Assembly (NCBI RefSeq): GCF_014647795.1
Contig: NZ_BMPW01000009.1
Location: forward strand, 288,134 to 352,133
DNA length: 64,000 bases
DNA from: Actinoplanes campanulatus
GTDB taxonomy: Bacteria; Actinomycetota; Actinomycetes; Mycobacteriales; Micromonosporaceae
Direction: 5' to 3'
Positions 1 to 8,400 of the stretch are shown piece by piece. Positions within the stretch are counted from its first letter, which is position 1. The number at the start of each line of letters is the position of its first letter. Both the position numbers and the translations under genes were made by a program. The notes beneath the pieces are model-generated. The model saw only the letters and a program-made list of their open reading frames with translations. It searched no databases and had not been told where the DNA came from.

Positions 1-357
1 GTGCCGAACGAGATCCTGGAGTCGGCCCGGTGCGACGGGGCCGGCGAGTTCCGGATCTTCTTCAAGCTCGCGCTGCCGCTGCTGGCGCCCGGTCTCGTCA
101 CCGTGCTGCTGTTCAACCTGGTGGCGGCCTGGAACAACTTCTTCATGCCGCTGATCATGCTGAAGAACGCCGACCTCTACCCGCTCACGCTGGGTCTCTA
201 CTCCTGGAACAGGCAGGCCAACACGGTCGGCGGCGACGTCGTCTTCGACCTCGTGATCACCGGCTCCCTGCTCACCATCATCCCCCTCACCGTGGCCTTC
301 CTGATGCTCCAGCGCTACTGGCAGTCGGGTCTGGCCGCGGGGAGCGTCAAGCAGTGA
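1..357 (+). CDS. Sugar ABC transporter permease, MalG type (5' end outside window)
   Basis: This is the C-terminal 118 residues of an inner-membrane permease of a carbohydrate ABC importer. Its start is cut off by the window edge, so the GTG at base 1 is probably not the initiator. The EAA loop that contacts the ATPase is visible at the beginning (EILESARCDGAGEF, then LPLLAPGL), followed by hydrophobic segments around residues 32-50 and 85-105. The C-terminus ends in the basic, polar tail usual for the MalG subunit. It lies upstream of a solute-binding lipoprotein and a beta-galactosidase on the same strand, so it belongs to an oligosaccharide uptake and hydrolysis operon. The family is clear; the sugar is inferred only from the neighbours. 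Confidence 0.9.
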   Translation: MPNEILESARCDGAGEFRIFFKLALPLLAPGLVTVLLFNLVAAWNNFFMPLIMLKNADLYPLTLGLYSWNRQANTVGGDVVFDLVITGSLLTIIPLTVAFLMLQRYWQSGLAAGSVKQ

Positions 358-435
358 GGTTTGTTCGCGACCTACCTGTACCGACCCATCCGCGTGAGGT
401 GCGACGGACGTCTCGACCGTCGCGAACAAACCTCA
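355..435 (+). promoter_or_regulatory. Long inverted repeat between permease and binding-protein genes
   Basis: A perfect 17-bp inverted repeat has arms at 355-371 and 419-435 and a 47-nt loop. The left arm contains the permease stop codon. No T-run follows, and the next gene starts only 30 bp downstream. It could be an mRNA-stabilising or attenuating stem that sets permease against binding-protein expression, or a regulator operator. The sequence shows the symmetry directly; the role is inferred. Confidence 0.6.
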
Positions 436-464
436 TTTGATCCCCCATCACCGAAGGGATTCAT

Positions 465-1805
465 ATGTCGATCACCCGACGGCGGGCGCTCCTCGGCGCC
501 GCCCTGTCGATAACCCTCATGGCCACCGGCTGCTCCGGTTCGGACGACGGCGACGACGGCGCCGCGACCCCGACCACGGTCACCGAGGCGGACATCGCGG
601 CCGCCCTGGAGGCGGGCGGCAACCTGACCGTCTGGGCGTGGGACACCACGATCACCAAGGTCGCCGCCGACTTCCAGACCAAATACCCCAAGGTCAAGAT
701 CAACCTCACCAACGCCGGTACGGGCAACGACCAGTACACCGCCCTCCAGAACGCGATCACGGCCGGCACCGGGATACCCGACGTGGCGCAGATCGAGTAC
801 TACGCGCTGCCGCAGTTCGCGCTGGCCAAGTCGGTGGCGGACCTGAACACGTACGGGGCCGCGTCGCTGGACGGCACGTTCACCCCGGGCACCTGGAACG
901 CGGTGCACGCCGGCGACAAGATCTACGGCTTCCCGATCGACTCCGGCCCGATGGCGCTCTTCTACAACAAGGAGGTCTTCGACAAGCACGGCATCGCCGT
1001 CCCGACGACCTGGGAGGAGTACGCGGCCGCCGCCGACAAGCTGCACAAGGCCGACCCGAAGGCGTACATCACCAGCGACAGCGGCGATGCCGGGTTCACC
1101 ACCAGCCTGATCTGGCAGGCGGGCGGCAAGCCGTACACGGTCAGCGGCACCGAGGTCGGCGTCGACTTCGCCGACCCGGGCAGCACGAAGTTCGCCACCC
1201 AGTGGCAGAAGCTGATCGACGCCAAGCTGCTTTCGCCGGTCGTCGGCTGGACCGACGAGTGGTACAAGGGCCTCGGCGACGGCACCATCGCCACCCTGGT
1301 CACCGGCGCCTGGATGCCGAGCAACCTGGAGAAGGGCGCGGCGGCCGCCAACGGCAAGTGGCGGGTCGCCCCGATGCCGCAGTGGGAGGCCGGCGGCAAG
1401 GCCACCGCGGAGAACGGCGGCAGCTCCCTGGCCATCCCGGAGAAGAGCGCCAACAAGACCCTCGCGTACGCGTTCCTGAAGTACGCGGCCGTCGACGAGG
1501 GCGCGCAGACCCGCATCGACGACGGCGCCTTCCCGGCGACCACCAAGCACCTCGCCGCGCCGGAGTTCAAGAACAAGGAGTTCCCGTACTTCGGTGGGCA
1601 GAAGGTCAACGAGGTGCTCGCCGAGTCCGCCGGGCAGGTCGTCACCGGATGGTCCTACCTGCCCTTCCAGGTCTACGCCAACAGCATCTACGGCGACACG
1701 GTGGGCAAGGCCTACCTCGGGCAGGGAACGCTCACGGACGGGCTGAAGTCCTGGCAGGACGCTTCGGTCAAGTACGGCCAGGAACAGGGTTTCACGGTTA
1801 AATGA
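465..1805 (+). CDS. Sugar ABC transporter solute-binding lipoprotein
   Basis: This 446-residue protein is an extracellular solute-binding protein of the family-1 (MalE-like) type, tethered to the membrane and delivering a sugar to the permease. The N-terminus has a Tat-like twin-arginine stretch (TRRRALLG), a hydrophobic core and a lipobox ending MATGC, so the mature lipoprotein would start at about Cys23. An acidic linker (GSDDGDDG) follows. The chosen ATG at 465 has a GAAGGGA ribosome-binding site 6-7 bp upstream. The gene overlaps the beta-galactosidase start by 4 bp (ATGA), which implies translational coupling. The substrate is probably a galactoside, inferred from the GH42 partner only. 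Confidence 0.93.
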   Translation: MSITRRRALLGAALSITLMATGCSGSDDGDDGAATPTTVTEADIAAALEAGGNLTVWAWDTTITKVAADFQTKYPKVKINLTNAGTGNDQYTALQNAITAGTGIPDVAQIEYYALPQFALAKSVADLNTYGAASLDGTFTPGTWNAVHAGDKIYGFPIDSGPMALFYNKEVFDKHGIAVPTTWEEYAAAADKLHKADPKAYITSDSGDAGFTTSLIWQAGGKPYTVSGTEVGVDFADPGSTKFATQWQKLIDAKLLSPVVGWTDEWYKGLGDGTIATLVTGAWMPSNLEKGAAAANGKWRVAPMPQWEAGGKATAENGGSSLAIPEKSANKTLAYAFLKYAAVDEGAQTRIDDGAFPATTKHLAAPEFKNKEFPYFGGQKVNEVLAESAGQVVTGWSYLPFQVYANSIYGDTVGKAYLGQGTLTDGLKSWQDASVKYGQEQGFTVK

Positions 1806-3793
1806 CACTGAGTAACGAGACGACCCGGCGCTGGCTTCGCCGCGCCGGGTCGGCGCGTCTGGAATTCGGCGCCGACTACAACCCCGACCAATGGCCCCGC
1901 GAGGTCTGGGACGACGACGTCCGCGCGATGCGCGAGGCCGGCGTCACCATCGTCAGCCTCGCCATCTTCTCCTGGGCGCGGCTGGAGCCCCGCGACGGCG
2001 AGTACGACTTCGGGTGGCTGGACGAGGTGATGGACCTGCTGCACGCCGGGGGCATCACCGTCGACCTGGCCACCGCCACCGCCTCGCCGCCGCCCTGGCT
2101 GACCCGTGAGCACCCGGAGATCCTGCCGGTCACCCGGACCGGGGAGATCCTCTGGCCGGGGGCCCGCCAGCACTGGCGGCCCACCTCGCCGGTCTTCCGG
2201 GAGCACGCCCTGCGCCTGGCCGGCGCGCTGGCCACCCGGTACGCCGACCACCCGGCGCTGGTCGCCTGGCACGTCAACAACGAGCTGGGCTGCCACAACG
2301 TGTACGACTACTCGGACGACGCGGCGCGCGCCTTCCGGGTCTGGCTGCGCGAGCGCTACGGCACCGTCGAAGCGCTCAACCACGCCTGGGGCACCGCCTT
2401 CTGGTCCCAGCGGTACGACGACTTCGAGGAGATCCTGCCGCCCCGCCTGGCCGCCTCGCACCCGAACCCGACCCAGCAGCTCGACTTCAAGCGGTTCTCC
2501 TCGGACGCCCTCAAGGACCACCTGCGGGCCGAGCGCGACCTGCTCCGGCGGATCACCCCGGAGGTGCCGGTCACCACGAACTTCATGGTGATGGGCGAGA
2601 TGAAGCCGATGAACTACGCCGACTGGGCGGCCGAGGTCGACTTCGTCTCCAACGACCACTACGTGCTGCCCGGCCCCCAGGCCCGCGACGAGCTGTCCTT
2701 CTCGGCCAACCTGACCGGCAACATCGCCGGCGGCGAGCCGTGGTTCCTGATGGAGCACTCCACCAGCGCGGTCAACTGGCAGCCGGTCAACGTGGCGAAG
2801 AAGCCGGGCGAACTGGCCCGCGACTCGCTGACCCACGTGGCACACGGCGCCGACGCGGTCTGCTTCTTCCAGTGGCGGCAGTCGCGGGCCGGCGCGGAGA
2901 AGTACCACTCGGCGATGCTGCCGCACGCCGGGACCGACAGCGACCTCTTCCGGGGTGTGGCCCGGCTGGGGGAGCGGCTGCGCGAGCTGGCGCCCATCGC
3001 CGGCTCGCGCCGCCGCCGCGCCGCGGTCGGCATCGTCTTCGACTGGGAGTCGTGGTGGACGGCCGAGCAGGACTCGCACCCGACCGACCGGCTGCGGTAC
3101 AAGCAGGAGGCGCTGGACTGGTACACCGCCCTGCTGGACGCCGGGATCCGCGCCGACGTGGTGCCGGCCGGTGGGCCACTGGAGGAGTACCGGCTGCTCA
3201 TCGCCCCGGTCCTGCACGTGGTCCCGGCCGCCCTCGCGGCCCGGCTGGACGCCTGGGTCGCCTCGGGCGGGCACCTGGTCACCACGTACTTCTCCGGGAT
3301 CGTGGACGAGAACGACCACGTCTGGCTGGGCGGCTACCCGGGCGCGCTGCGTGACCTGCTCGGCATCCGGATCGAGGAGTTCGGGCCGCTGCTCGACGGC
3401 GAGAGCGTGACGCTGGACGACGGCGCCACCGGCACACTGTGGACCGACCGGATCGACGTGACCGGCCCGGACGTCGAGGTGCTGGCCCGCTACCGGACCG
3501 GCGAGCAGGCGGACCGGGCGGCGGTCACCCGGCGGCGGGTGGGTGCCGGCTCCGCGGCGTACGTCTCCACGCGCCTCGGCCCGGACGGGCTCGCCGGGCT
3601 GTTGCCGCGACTGCTCGGCCCCGCCGGGGTGACCGGCGAGCTGCCGGCCGAGCTGGGCGGGCGGGTGGAGCTGGCGATCCGCGGCGATCACTGGTTCCTG
3701 ATCAACCGCACCGACCAGCCGGTGGACCTGCGCGCCCTCCCCGGCGCCCCCGAGGTGCTGGAGGCGCGGGGAGTCGCGGTCTTCACGAACTGA
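1802..3793 (+). CDS. Beta-galactosidase, glycoside hydrolase family 42
   Basis: This 663-residue enzyme hydrolyses terminal beta-D-galactosides in the cytoplasm after uptake. GH42 hallmarks are present: the N-terminal GADYNPDQWP, the acid/base Glu161 in WHVNNELG and the nucleophile Glu318 in FLMEHST. The TIM barrel occupies roughly residues 20-385, followed by the trimerisation/A4-type domain and a short beta C-terminal domain. The length is normal for the family and no signal peptide is seen. Its ATG overlaps the stop of the binding-protein gene, so the transporter and hydrolase are coupled. A strong hairpin follows immediately and ends the operon. Confidence 0.95.
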   Translation: MTLSNETTRRWLRRAGSARLEFGADYNPDQWPREVWDDDVRAMREAGVTIVSLAIFSWARLEPRDGEYDFGWLDEVMDLLHAGGITVDLATATASPPPWLTREHPEILPVTRTGEILWPGARQHWRPTSPVFREHALRLAGALATRYADHPALVAWHVNNELGCHNVYDYSDDAARAFRVWLRERYGTVEALNHAWGTAFWSQRYDDFEEILPPRLAASHPNPTQQLDFKRFSSDALKDHLRAERDLLRRITPEVPVTTNFMVMGEMKPMNYADWAAEVDFVSNDHYVLPGPQARDELSFSANLTGNIAGGEPWFLMEHSTSAVNWQPVNVAKKPGELARDSLTHVAHGADAVCFFQWRQSRAGAEKYHSAMLPHAGTDSDLFRGVARLGERLRELAPIAGSRRRRAAVGIVFDWESWWTAEQDSHPTDRLRYKQEALDWYTALLDAGIRADVVPAGGPLEEYRLLIAPVLHVVPAALAARLDAWVASGGHLVTTYFSGIVDENDHVWLGGYPGALRDLLGIRIEEFGPLLDGESVTLDDGATGTLWTDRIDVTGPDVEVLARYRTGEQADRAAVTRRRVGAGSAAYVSTRLGPDGLAGLLPRLLGPAGVTGELPAELGGRVELAIRGDHWFLINRTDQPVDLRALPGAPEVLEARGVAVFTN

Positions 3794-3811
3794 GACGAGC
3801 GAGGGAAGAGC

Positions 3812-3854
3812 CTGACCGCTCCCCGGCCGGATGGGCCGGCCGGGGAGCGGTCAG
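3812..3854. terminator. Bidirectional hairpin terminator between convergent genes
   Basis: A perfect 19-bp stem (3812-3830 paired with 3836-3854) has a 5-nt loop. It sits just after the beta-galactosidase stop, and its right arm contains the stop codon (3851-3853) of the convergent AbfB-domain gene. There is no T-run, as is common for actinobacterial hairpin terminators. Confidence 0.85.
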
Positions 3855-4768
3855 AGCGCGGCCCGCGGCACGAACGCGGTGGCCCGCTCCGCGGAGGTCT
3901 CCACGATCCGCAACCACTGGTCGTCGGAGACGACATAGTGCCTCGGATAATTGTGGGAACGCAACACGAGCGCGGCACCTGAACGAATCGTCAGTGGACA
4001 GAAAGTAGCGTCCTGACGGAAAAGCTCACTGCCGTCGATCCGGTCCAGCCGGATTTCGTAGTTCCGGTGCCGCAAATAATATCCGGGAAAGTTTACAGAT
4101 TCGAACGAGACGCAGCCGCTGTTCGCGAGTCCGCTACGGATCCGGAAGTTGGCGTCGTCCCGTTCGCGGTGGCCGATCCGGTCCAGGCGGCCCCGGTAAT
4201 CGCGGTGCCGGACCCGCAGTGCGGTCTCGTCGGCCGCCGCCAGGCCGGCTGTCGAGCCCACGGAGAGTGACACCGGCGCGGGTTTCGTGGTGGTGGCCGT
4301 GCGGGTCGGCTTCTTTGTCGCGGTACGTGTCGACACCGCCGTGGTGGCCGGCGCCGTGGTGTGCCGGCCGGTCGGTGTCGCGGAGAGTGAACTCGCTGGT
4401 GGGGATGGCTGGACGCTGACCGGCACATCGGACGTGCCGGGATCGGGCGGCCACGCGGGCCAGGTCTGCGGCGCCGCGGCCGGGAAGGTGAACTCGGCGG
4501 CCACCGGTTCGGGACCGCGGGCGGCGTCCAGGGCGACGGCGACCGCGGCGGTGGCCGCGCAGGCGAGACAGAGGGCGGCGACCAGAACGAGGCGTGGGCG
4601 CGTCGTCACGGTGCCGCGGAGTCGGGGGAAATGGTCACGGGGGCGGGTCCCGCCGGGTAGTGCGGGTTGGACGGTCGGCCGGATCGGCCCGGTGGGTGCC
4701 CCGCCGGGTGAATAGGGCGGAATCCAGCCGCCGACCCGCAGTCCGTCGCGGGTGTCGTCTTCCGGCAT
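3851..4768 (-). CDS. Membrane-anchored AbfB (CBM42-like) domain protein
   Basis: This is a 305-residue single-pass membrane protein. A proline-rich cytoplasmic N-terminus (about 1-50) leads to a membrane segment at about 59-81, then a Thr/Ser/Pro-rich extracytoplasmic linker. From about residue 168 there is a beta-trefoil AbfB-like domain with repeated motifs such as RVRHRDYRGRLDRI, NFPGYYLRHRNYEIRLDRI and HNYPRHYVV. AbfB modules bind arabinofuranose side chains of plant polysaccharides. No catalytic domain is present, so a binding or sensing role is likely. ATG at 4768 is preferred because AGGA lies about 9 bp upstream; a TTG at 4771 is also possible. The location beside a GH42 operon fits plant-glycan use. 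Confidence 0.82.
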   Translation of the reverse strand: MPEDDTRDGLRVGGWIPPYSPGGAPTGPIRPTVQPALPGGTRPRDHFPRLRGTVTTRPRLVLVAALCLACAATAAVAVALDAARGPEPVAAEFTFPAAAPQTWPAWPPDPGTSDVPVSVQPSPPASSLSATPTGRHTTAPATTAVSTRTATKKPTRTATTTKPAPVSLSVGSTAGLAAADETALRVRHRDYRGRLDRIGHRERDDANFRIRSGLANSGCVSFESVNFPGYYLRHRNYEIRLDRIDGSELFRQDATFCPLTIRSGAALVLRSHNYPRHYVVSDDQWLRIVETSAERATAFVPRAAL

Positions 4769-4955
4769 CAATTCGCTTCCTGGAGAACGCTCACATTAGC
4801 ACTTAATGATCCGTTAAGGATCTACACGGTCTATGTGTCGTGGGGCAAGAGGTAGCGCCCCATCAATTCTTTGGGAGCGATCCCAGTTGATCCGTTCGGC
4901 CCGCGCGCCCGTATCCCCGGCTGGATCCATCCGTGCGCTTCGAGGAGAGAGCAGC
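4769..4955. promoter_or_regulatory. Divergent intergenic region with small palindromes
   Basis: This gap separates two divergent membrane-protein genes. It contains a GATCC-GTTAA-GGATC inverted repeat at about 4808-4822 and a TGGGA-N4-TCCCA hairpin with flanking ATCAA/TTGAT arms at about 4862-4892. These may be operators for either gene. No confident -10/-35 pair is visible. Confidence 0.35.
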
Positions 4956-5954
4956 GTGGACAGTCCCGTCGTGCCCACGACCGGTGACCCGGCCGAGCCG
5001 GTTGAGTTACCCGACATATCGGAATTTTGGCCGGATGCCCCGCATCGGACCGGGCCACCCGCCGACCACTACGAACCGGACGGTGCCGAAGCCGTCCGGA
5101 CCGACCCGGCCTGGAACTCGCTGGCCACCCACCGGCCCACCCTGGAGCTGACCGGCATCGGCCCGCCGCCGCCCCGGCCGCTCTGGCGCCCGGTGCTGCC
5201 GCTGCTGGCCGGGATGCTGGTCATCGCCGGCACCTTCTGGGTGATCTTCGGGCCGGACCGGGCGGCGGAGCGCTCCACGGCGCCGGTCCTCGTCAACCCG
5301 CCGGCCGCCGCCCCGGCCAGCCCGCCGGTGTCCATCGGGACGTCCCCGCCGGCGGAGCAGGGCACCGCGCCGCCCGTGCCCGCCCCGGCCGCCGCCACCT
5401 TCGAGCTGGCCGAGGGGACCACCGAACTCGACGTGCGGATCGGTGACCCGGGTGAGGGCTGGTTCGCGGTGTCGACCCCGCGGGACAGCGGGATCGAGGT
5501 GCGGACCGCGGTCGAGGGCACGTCCGTACGGGTCTTCGTCGACGAGACCGGCCGCGACGGCTCCGCCCGGGTCGACGTGGTGCTCAGCCCCGAGGTGGTC
5601 TGGTCGGTGCTGATGCGCGGCGGCGTACGGGTCGGCGACTTCGACCTCACCGACGGCCGGGTGGGCCGGGTGGACCTGCTCGGCGGCGCCCGGCGGATCG
5701 AACTCGCGCTGCCCCGCCAGGACACGGTCGTCGGAATCTCGATGGGCGGCGGCGTCCGGGACTGGAAGATCACCACCGACGGGAGGACCCGGGTCCGGGC
5801 GGTGCTCCAGCGCGGCGCCGGTGAGGTGGATCTCTACGGCGACCGGGACCGCGGCGTCGACAAGCGCACCGTGTTCACCGTCGGTGACGGTGACGGCGGC
5901 ATCGACCTGGTCGCGGCCGGGGGCGTCGGCACCCTGACCGTCGAGGCCGGGTGA
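4956..5954 (+). CDS. Single-pass membrane protein of unknown function
   Basis: I do not recognise this 332-residue protein. The preferred start is GTG 4956, which has GAGGAGAGA 6 bp upstream; an earlier in-frame ATG at 4833 lacks such a site. A cytoplasmic N-terminus of about 70 residues rich in Pro/Asp/Glu precedes one membrane helix (LPLLAGMLVIAGTFWVIF). A Pro/Ala-rich linker then leads to a beta-rich extracytoplasmic domain with regular strands from about residue 130 to the end, resembling the repetitive beta folds of putative adhesin or DUF4097-like proteins (weak inference). Its stop overlaps the GTG of the methyltransferase gene by 4 bp, so the two are probably cotranscribed. Confidence 0.7.
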   Translation: MDSPVVPTTGDPAEPVELPDISEFWPDAPHRTGPPADHYEPDGAEAVRTDPAWNSLATHRPTLELTGIGPPPPRPLWRPVLPLLAGMLVIAGTFWVIFGPDRAAERSTAPVLVNPPAAAPASPPVSIGTSPPAEQGTAPPVPAPAAATFELAEGTTELDVRIGDPGEGWFAVSTPRDSGIEVRTAVEGTSVRVFVDETGRDGSARVDVVLSPEVVWSVLMRGGVRVGDFDLTDGRVGRVDLLGGARRIELALPRQDTVVGISMGGGVRDWKITTDGRTRVRAVLQRGAGEVDLYGDRDRGVDKRTVFTVGDGDGGIDLVAAGGVGTLTVEAG

Positions 5955-6589
5955 GCCCGGGGCAGAATTTCGCTGTGACACGAGCAGAGGGCGACGCGGC
6001 GCCACCCGAGACCACCGTCTCCCTGGACTACTTCACCGGGCTCTACCTGGCGAAGGACGACCCGTGGGACATCGCCAGCAAGTGGCACGACCGGCGCAAG
6101 TTCGCGGTGACCATGGCGAGCCTGCCCCGCGAGCGGTACGAACGCTGCTACGAGCCGGGCGCCTCGGTCGGCACCCTCACCCGGATGCTGGCCGGCCGCT
6201 GCGGCGAGGTGCTGGCCGTGGACAGCGTCCCCGAGGCCGTCGACCTGCTCCGGCAGAACACCGCCGACCTGCCGAACGTCCGGGCCGAACGCGCCGAGCT
6301 CCCGGCCGAGCCGCCGGACGGCACGTTCGACCTGGTCGTCATCGGTGACCTGCTCTACTACCTGTCCGCGGCCGACCTGACCGCCCTGCTCGACGGCCTG
6401 GTCCAGCGGCTGGAGCCGGGCGGCGACCTGGTGTCGGTGCACTTCCGGGACCGGGAGACCGGCGGCAACTACGACGGCTTCAACGCGCACGCCGCGCTGT
6501 TCGCCACCGCCGGCCTGACCCCGGTCGTGCACCACGAGGACGAGTGGTTCCTGCTCGACGTGCTGCGCCGGTCAGACGACGTGGCGTAA
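5951..6589 (+). CDS. SAM-dependent methyltransferase, NodS-like
   Basis: This 212-residue protein is a class I methyltransferase. The SAM site motif I is seen as EPGASVGTLT, followed by an acidic residue at strand 2 (LAVDSVPEAV), and motif-II-like LVVIGDLLYYL. The preceding DPWDIASKWHDRRKF segment is characteristic of the NodS-like group, which N- or O-methylates small molecules. The substrate is unknown. GTG 5951 overlaps the upstream stop; GTG 5975 is an alternative start. The 3' end overlaps the convergent lipoprotein gene by 18 bp. Confidence 0.82.
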   Translation: MSPGQNFAVTRAEGDAAPPETTVSLDYFTGLYLAKDDPWDIASKWHDRRKFAVTMASLPRERYERCYEPGASVGTLTRMLAGRCGEVLAVDSVPEAVDLLRQNTADLPNVRAERAELPAEPPDGTFDLVVIGDLLYYLSAADLTALLDGLVQRLEPGGDLVSVHFRDRETGGNYDGFNAHAALFATAGLTPVVHHEDEWFLLDVLRRSDDVA

Positions 6590-7765
6590 CGCGGCCAGTC
6601 CCGGGACCGGCGCCCAGCCGATGACGGCACCGGTGCGGGAGAGCCAGGTGAGGCGGTCCGGGCCGCCCGCGTAGAGGCGGCTGCCGTCCCGGCTCGGCAC
6701 GAGCCCGCGCACCGGGCCGGGGACCGTCCACGATCCGGTCGCGCCGCCCGAGGCCCGGTCCAGCACGGTCACCGTCCGGCCCGCACCCAGCAGCACCCGA
6801 TCGTCCGTGGTCACGGCCAGGGCGGCGGTCGCCCCGGTGGTGGCCGGCACGTCCACCACCCGCTCGATCGACAGCGAATCCGGGTCGGCCCAGGCCAGCT
6901 TCCCCGAGTTCACGTCGGCCACGAACAGATGCCGGTCGTCGGCGGCCAGCGCGTGCCCGGCCACCGGCCCCTCGCCGAACGGGTGCGGCAGGTCCAGGCA
7001 GTACGCCCACCCCTCGGCCAGGTGCAGCACGTGCACGAAGGCGTGCGCGCCGCCCGGTCGCCCGGACAGCAGATCCCGGGTGTGCCGGTGGCCGGGCTGG
7101 TGGGTGTAGAGGGTGAACAGCATCTTCCGGTCGGCGGACAGCACCGCCTGCCGCCCGTCGCCGCGCATCTCCTCCTCGGCGCCGGCCGGCACCGGCGTCT
7201 TGTCGCGGGTGAACAGCGGCCGGATCTCCCCTCCCGCGAGATCGAGCAGCCGTACCCGGTAGTGGTCCGGCGCGGTGGCGGGCAACCAGTCCAGCACGAA
7301 CAGCCCGGTCCCGTCGGCGGTGAACGCGTCCGGCTCGATCACCCCGGGCAGGTCGTACTCCTTCTCGCCGTCGGGGCCGACGACCAGCAGCGGGGTCCGG
7401 GCGCGCGCGGCGGGACGATCGGAGGCCCCCGACCGGCTCAGCGCGCACGCCCGGCCGTCGGTGGCGACGACCCGGGGCAGCCACCCGTCCGTCAGCGGGG
7501 TGCGCCGGAGGGTCAGCCCGGTGTCCGGCCGGATCTGCTCCAGGCCGCCGTCGTGGGACCGGAAGACATGGGCGCCGTCGAACCCGGCGACGGCCGCGCC
7601 GAGCACCTGCTCCCCGAACGGGCCGAGCCGCAGCAGGCCGCGCTCCGACTCGGCGAGCAGCCGGTCCGGGGCGGCGGTGGCGGCGACGGCGGGAGCGGAT
7701 TCCCGGCAGCCGGACAGCACGAGGGCCGAGCCGGCGAGCATCAACACGTTGCGGCGGGTGGTCAT
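6572..7765 (-). CDS. Beta-propeller-like lipoprotein controlled by divergent ECF promoter
   Basis: This 397-residue protein has a short N-terminus with twin arginines (TTRRNVLML), a hydrophobic stretch and a lipobox LSGC, giving a predicted lipoprotein with Cys at residue 20. The rest shows repeated beta-rich units with motifs like DGRACAL, DGTGLFVLDW, DRKMLFTLY, DDRHLFVADV and DGSRLYAGG, typical of WD40/YVTN-type beta propellers. It is likely extracytoplasmic and may bind a ligand or sense stress; no enzyme signature is seen. The ATG lies 5 nt after a -10-like hexamer of the shared promoter, so the mRNA may be leaderless. It is divergent from, and probably regulated by, the ECF sigma factor gene. 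Confidence 0.8.
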   Translation of the reverse strand: MTTRRNVLMLAGSALVLSGCRESAPAVAATAAPDRLLAESERGLLRLGPFGEQVLGAAVAGFDGAHVFRSHDGGLEQIRPDTGLTLRRTPLTDGWLPRVVATDGRACALSRSGASDRPAARARTPLLVVGPDGEKEYDLPGVIEPDAFTADGTGLFVLDWLPATAPDHYRVRLLDLAGGEIRPLFTRDKTPVPAGAEEEMRGDGRQAVLSADRKMLFTLYTHQPGHRHTRDLLSGRPGGAHAFVHVLHLAEGWAYCLDLPHPFGEGPVAGHALAADDRHLFVADVNSGKLAWADPDSLSIERVVDVPATTGATAALAVTTDDRVLLGAGRTVTVLDRASGGATGSWTVPGPVRGLVPSRDGSRLYAGGPDRLTWLSRTGAVIGWAPVPGLAALRHVV

Positions 7766-7771
7766 GTCATC

Positions 7772-7815
7772 GAGACACCGGCCGCCGGGAACCGGTTCCC
7801 GATGGGCGGTGTCTC
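7772..7815. promoter_or_regulatory. Symmetric divergent ECF-type promoter
   Basis: The perfect 14-bp palindrome GGGAACCGGTTCCC (7787-7800) lies between inverted GAGACACCG (7772-7780) and CGGTGTCTC (7807-7815). On each strand this reads as -35 GGAACC, a 17-bp spacer and -10 GTCTC(T/G). The two -35 boxes overlap at the centre. Both start codons (GTG 7822 and ATG 7765) lie 5 nt beyond their -10 hexamers, so both transcripts would be leaderless. The motif matches ECF promoter style; the symmetry is seen directly. Confidence 0.75.
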
Positions 7816-7821
7816 TAGGGT

Positions 7822-8400
7822 GTGCTGTTGTCGGAGGGGGCGGCCATCGATATCGACGAGGCGACCGTGGTGGCCCGGGCCCGCGGGGGCGATCTGGACG
7901 CGTACGAGACGCTTGTCGCGCGCTGCACCGCGCCGGCGCACCGGGCCGCGGTCCTGCTCGGGGCCGGCGCCGACGCGGACGACGTGGTGCAGGAGGCGTT
8001 CGTGAAGGCGTACCGGCAGTTGGGCCGGTTCCGGGGCGAGGCCGGGTTCAAGGCGTGGCTGCTGGCCATCGTGGCCAACGAGACCCGCAACCTGATCCGG
8101 TCGCGCCGCCGCCGGGAGGGGCTGTGGCTGCGGGCCGCCGTCCGGGAGGATCCGCTGCCCCTGGAGCCGGACCCGGCCGAGTCGGCGATGGCCGGTGAGC
8201 GCCGCCGTGTCCTTCACGAACAGTTGCGGGCGCTGGACCGGCGTGACCGTGAGGTGCTGGTCTGTCGCTACCTGCTCGACCTGTCCGAAGCGGAGACCGC
8301 GGTGACCCTGGGACTGCCGAAGGGGACGGTCAAGTCGCGGACCTCCCGGGCCCTGGCGCGACTGCGCGTCCGGCTGCCGATGGAGGTGCCCGGTGCCTGA
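7822..8400 (+). CDS. ECF RNA polymerase sigma factor
   Basis: This 192-residue protein has the two-domain layout of group IV sigma factors. Region 2 (about residues 20-85) includes DDVVQEAFVKAYRQLGRFRG, which binds core polymerase and the -10 element. Region 4 (about 130-185) carries the helix-turn-helix SEAETAVTLGLPKGTVKSR that reads the -35. The start is GTG 7822, with no ribosome-binding site but a -10-like hexamer just upstream, which suggests leaderless translation. It is probably autoregulated through the symmetric promoter at 7772-7815. The downstream gene overlaps by 8 bp and encodes a membrane protein that may be its anti-sigma partner. Confidence 0.92.
   Translation: MLLSEGAAIDIDEATVVARARGGDLDAYETLVARCTAPAHRAAVLLGAGADADDVVQEAFVKAYRQLGRFRGEAGFKAWLLAIVANETRNLIRSRRRREGLWLRAAVREDPLPLEPDPAESAMAGERRRVLHEQLRALDRRDREVLVCRYLLDLSEAETAVTLGLPKGTVKSRTSRALARLRVRLPMEVPGA

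Noticed and set aside
372-1808. 478-codon minus-strand reading frame opposite the sugar-binding protein
   Set aside because: No motif, composition typical of a shadow frame; the plus strand encodes a standard lipoprotein.
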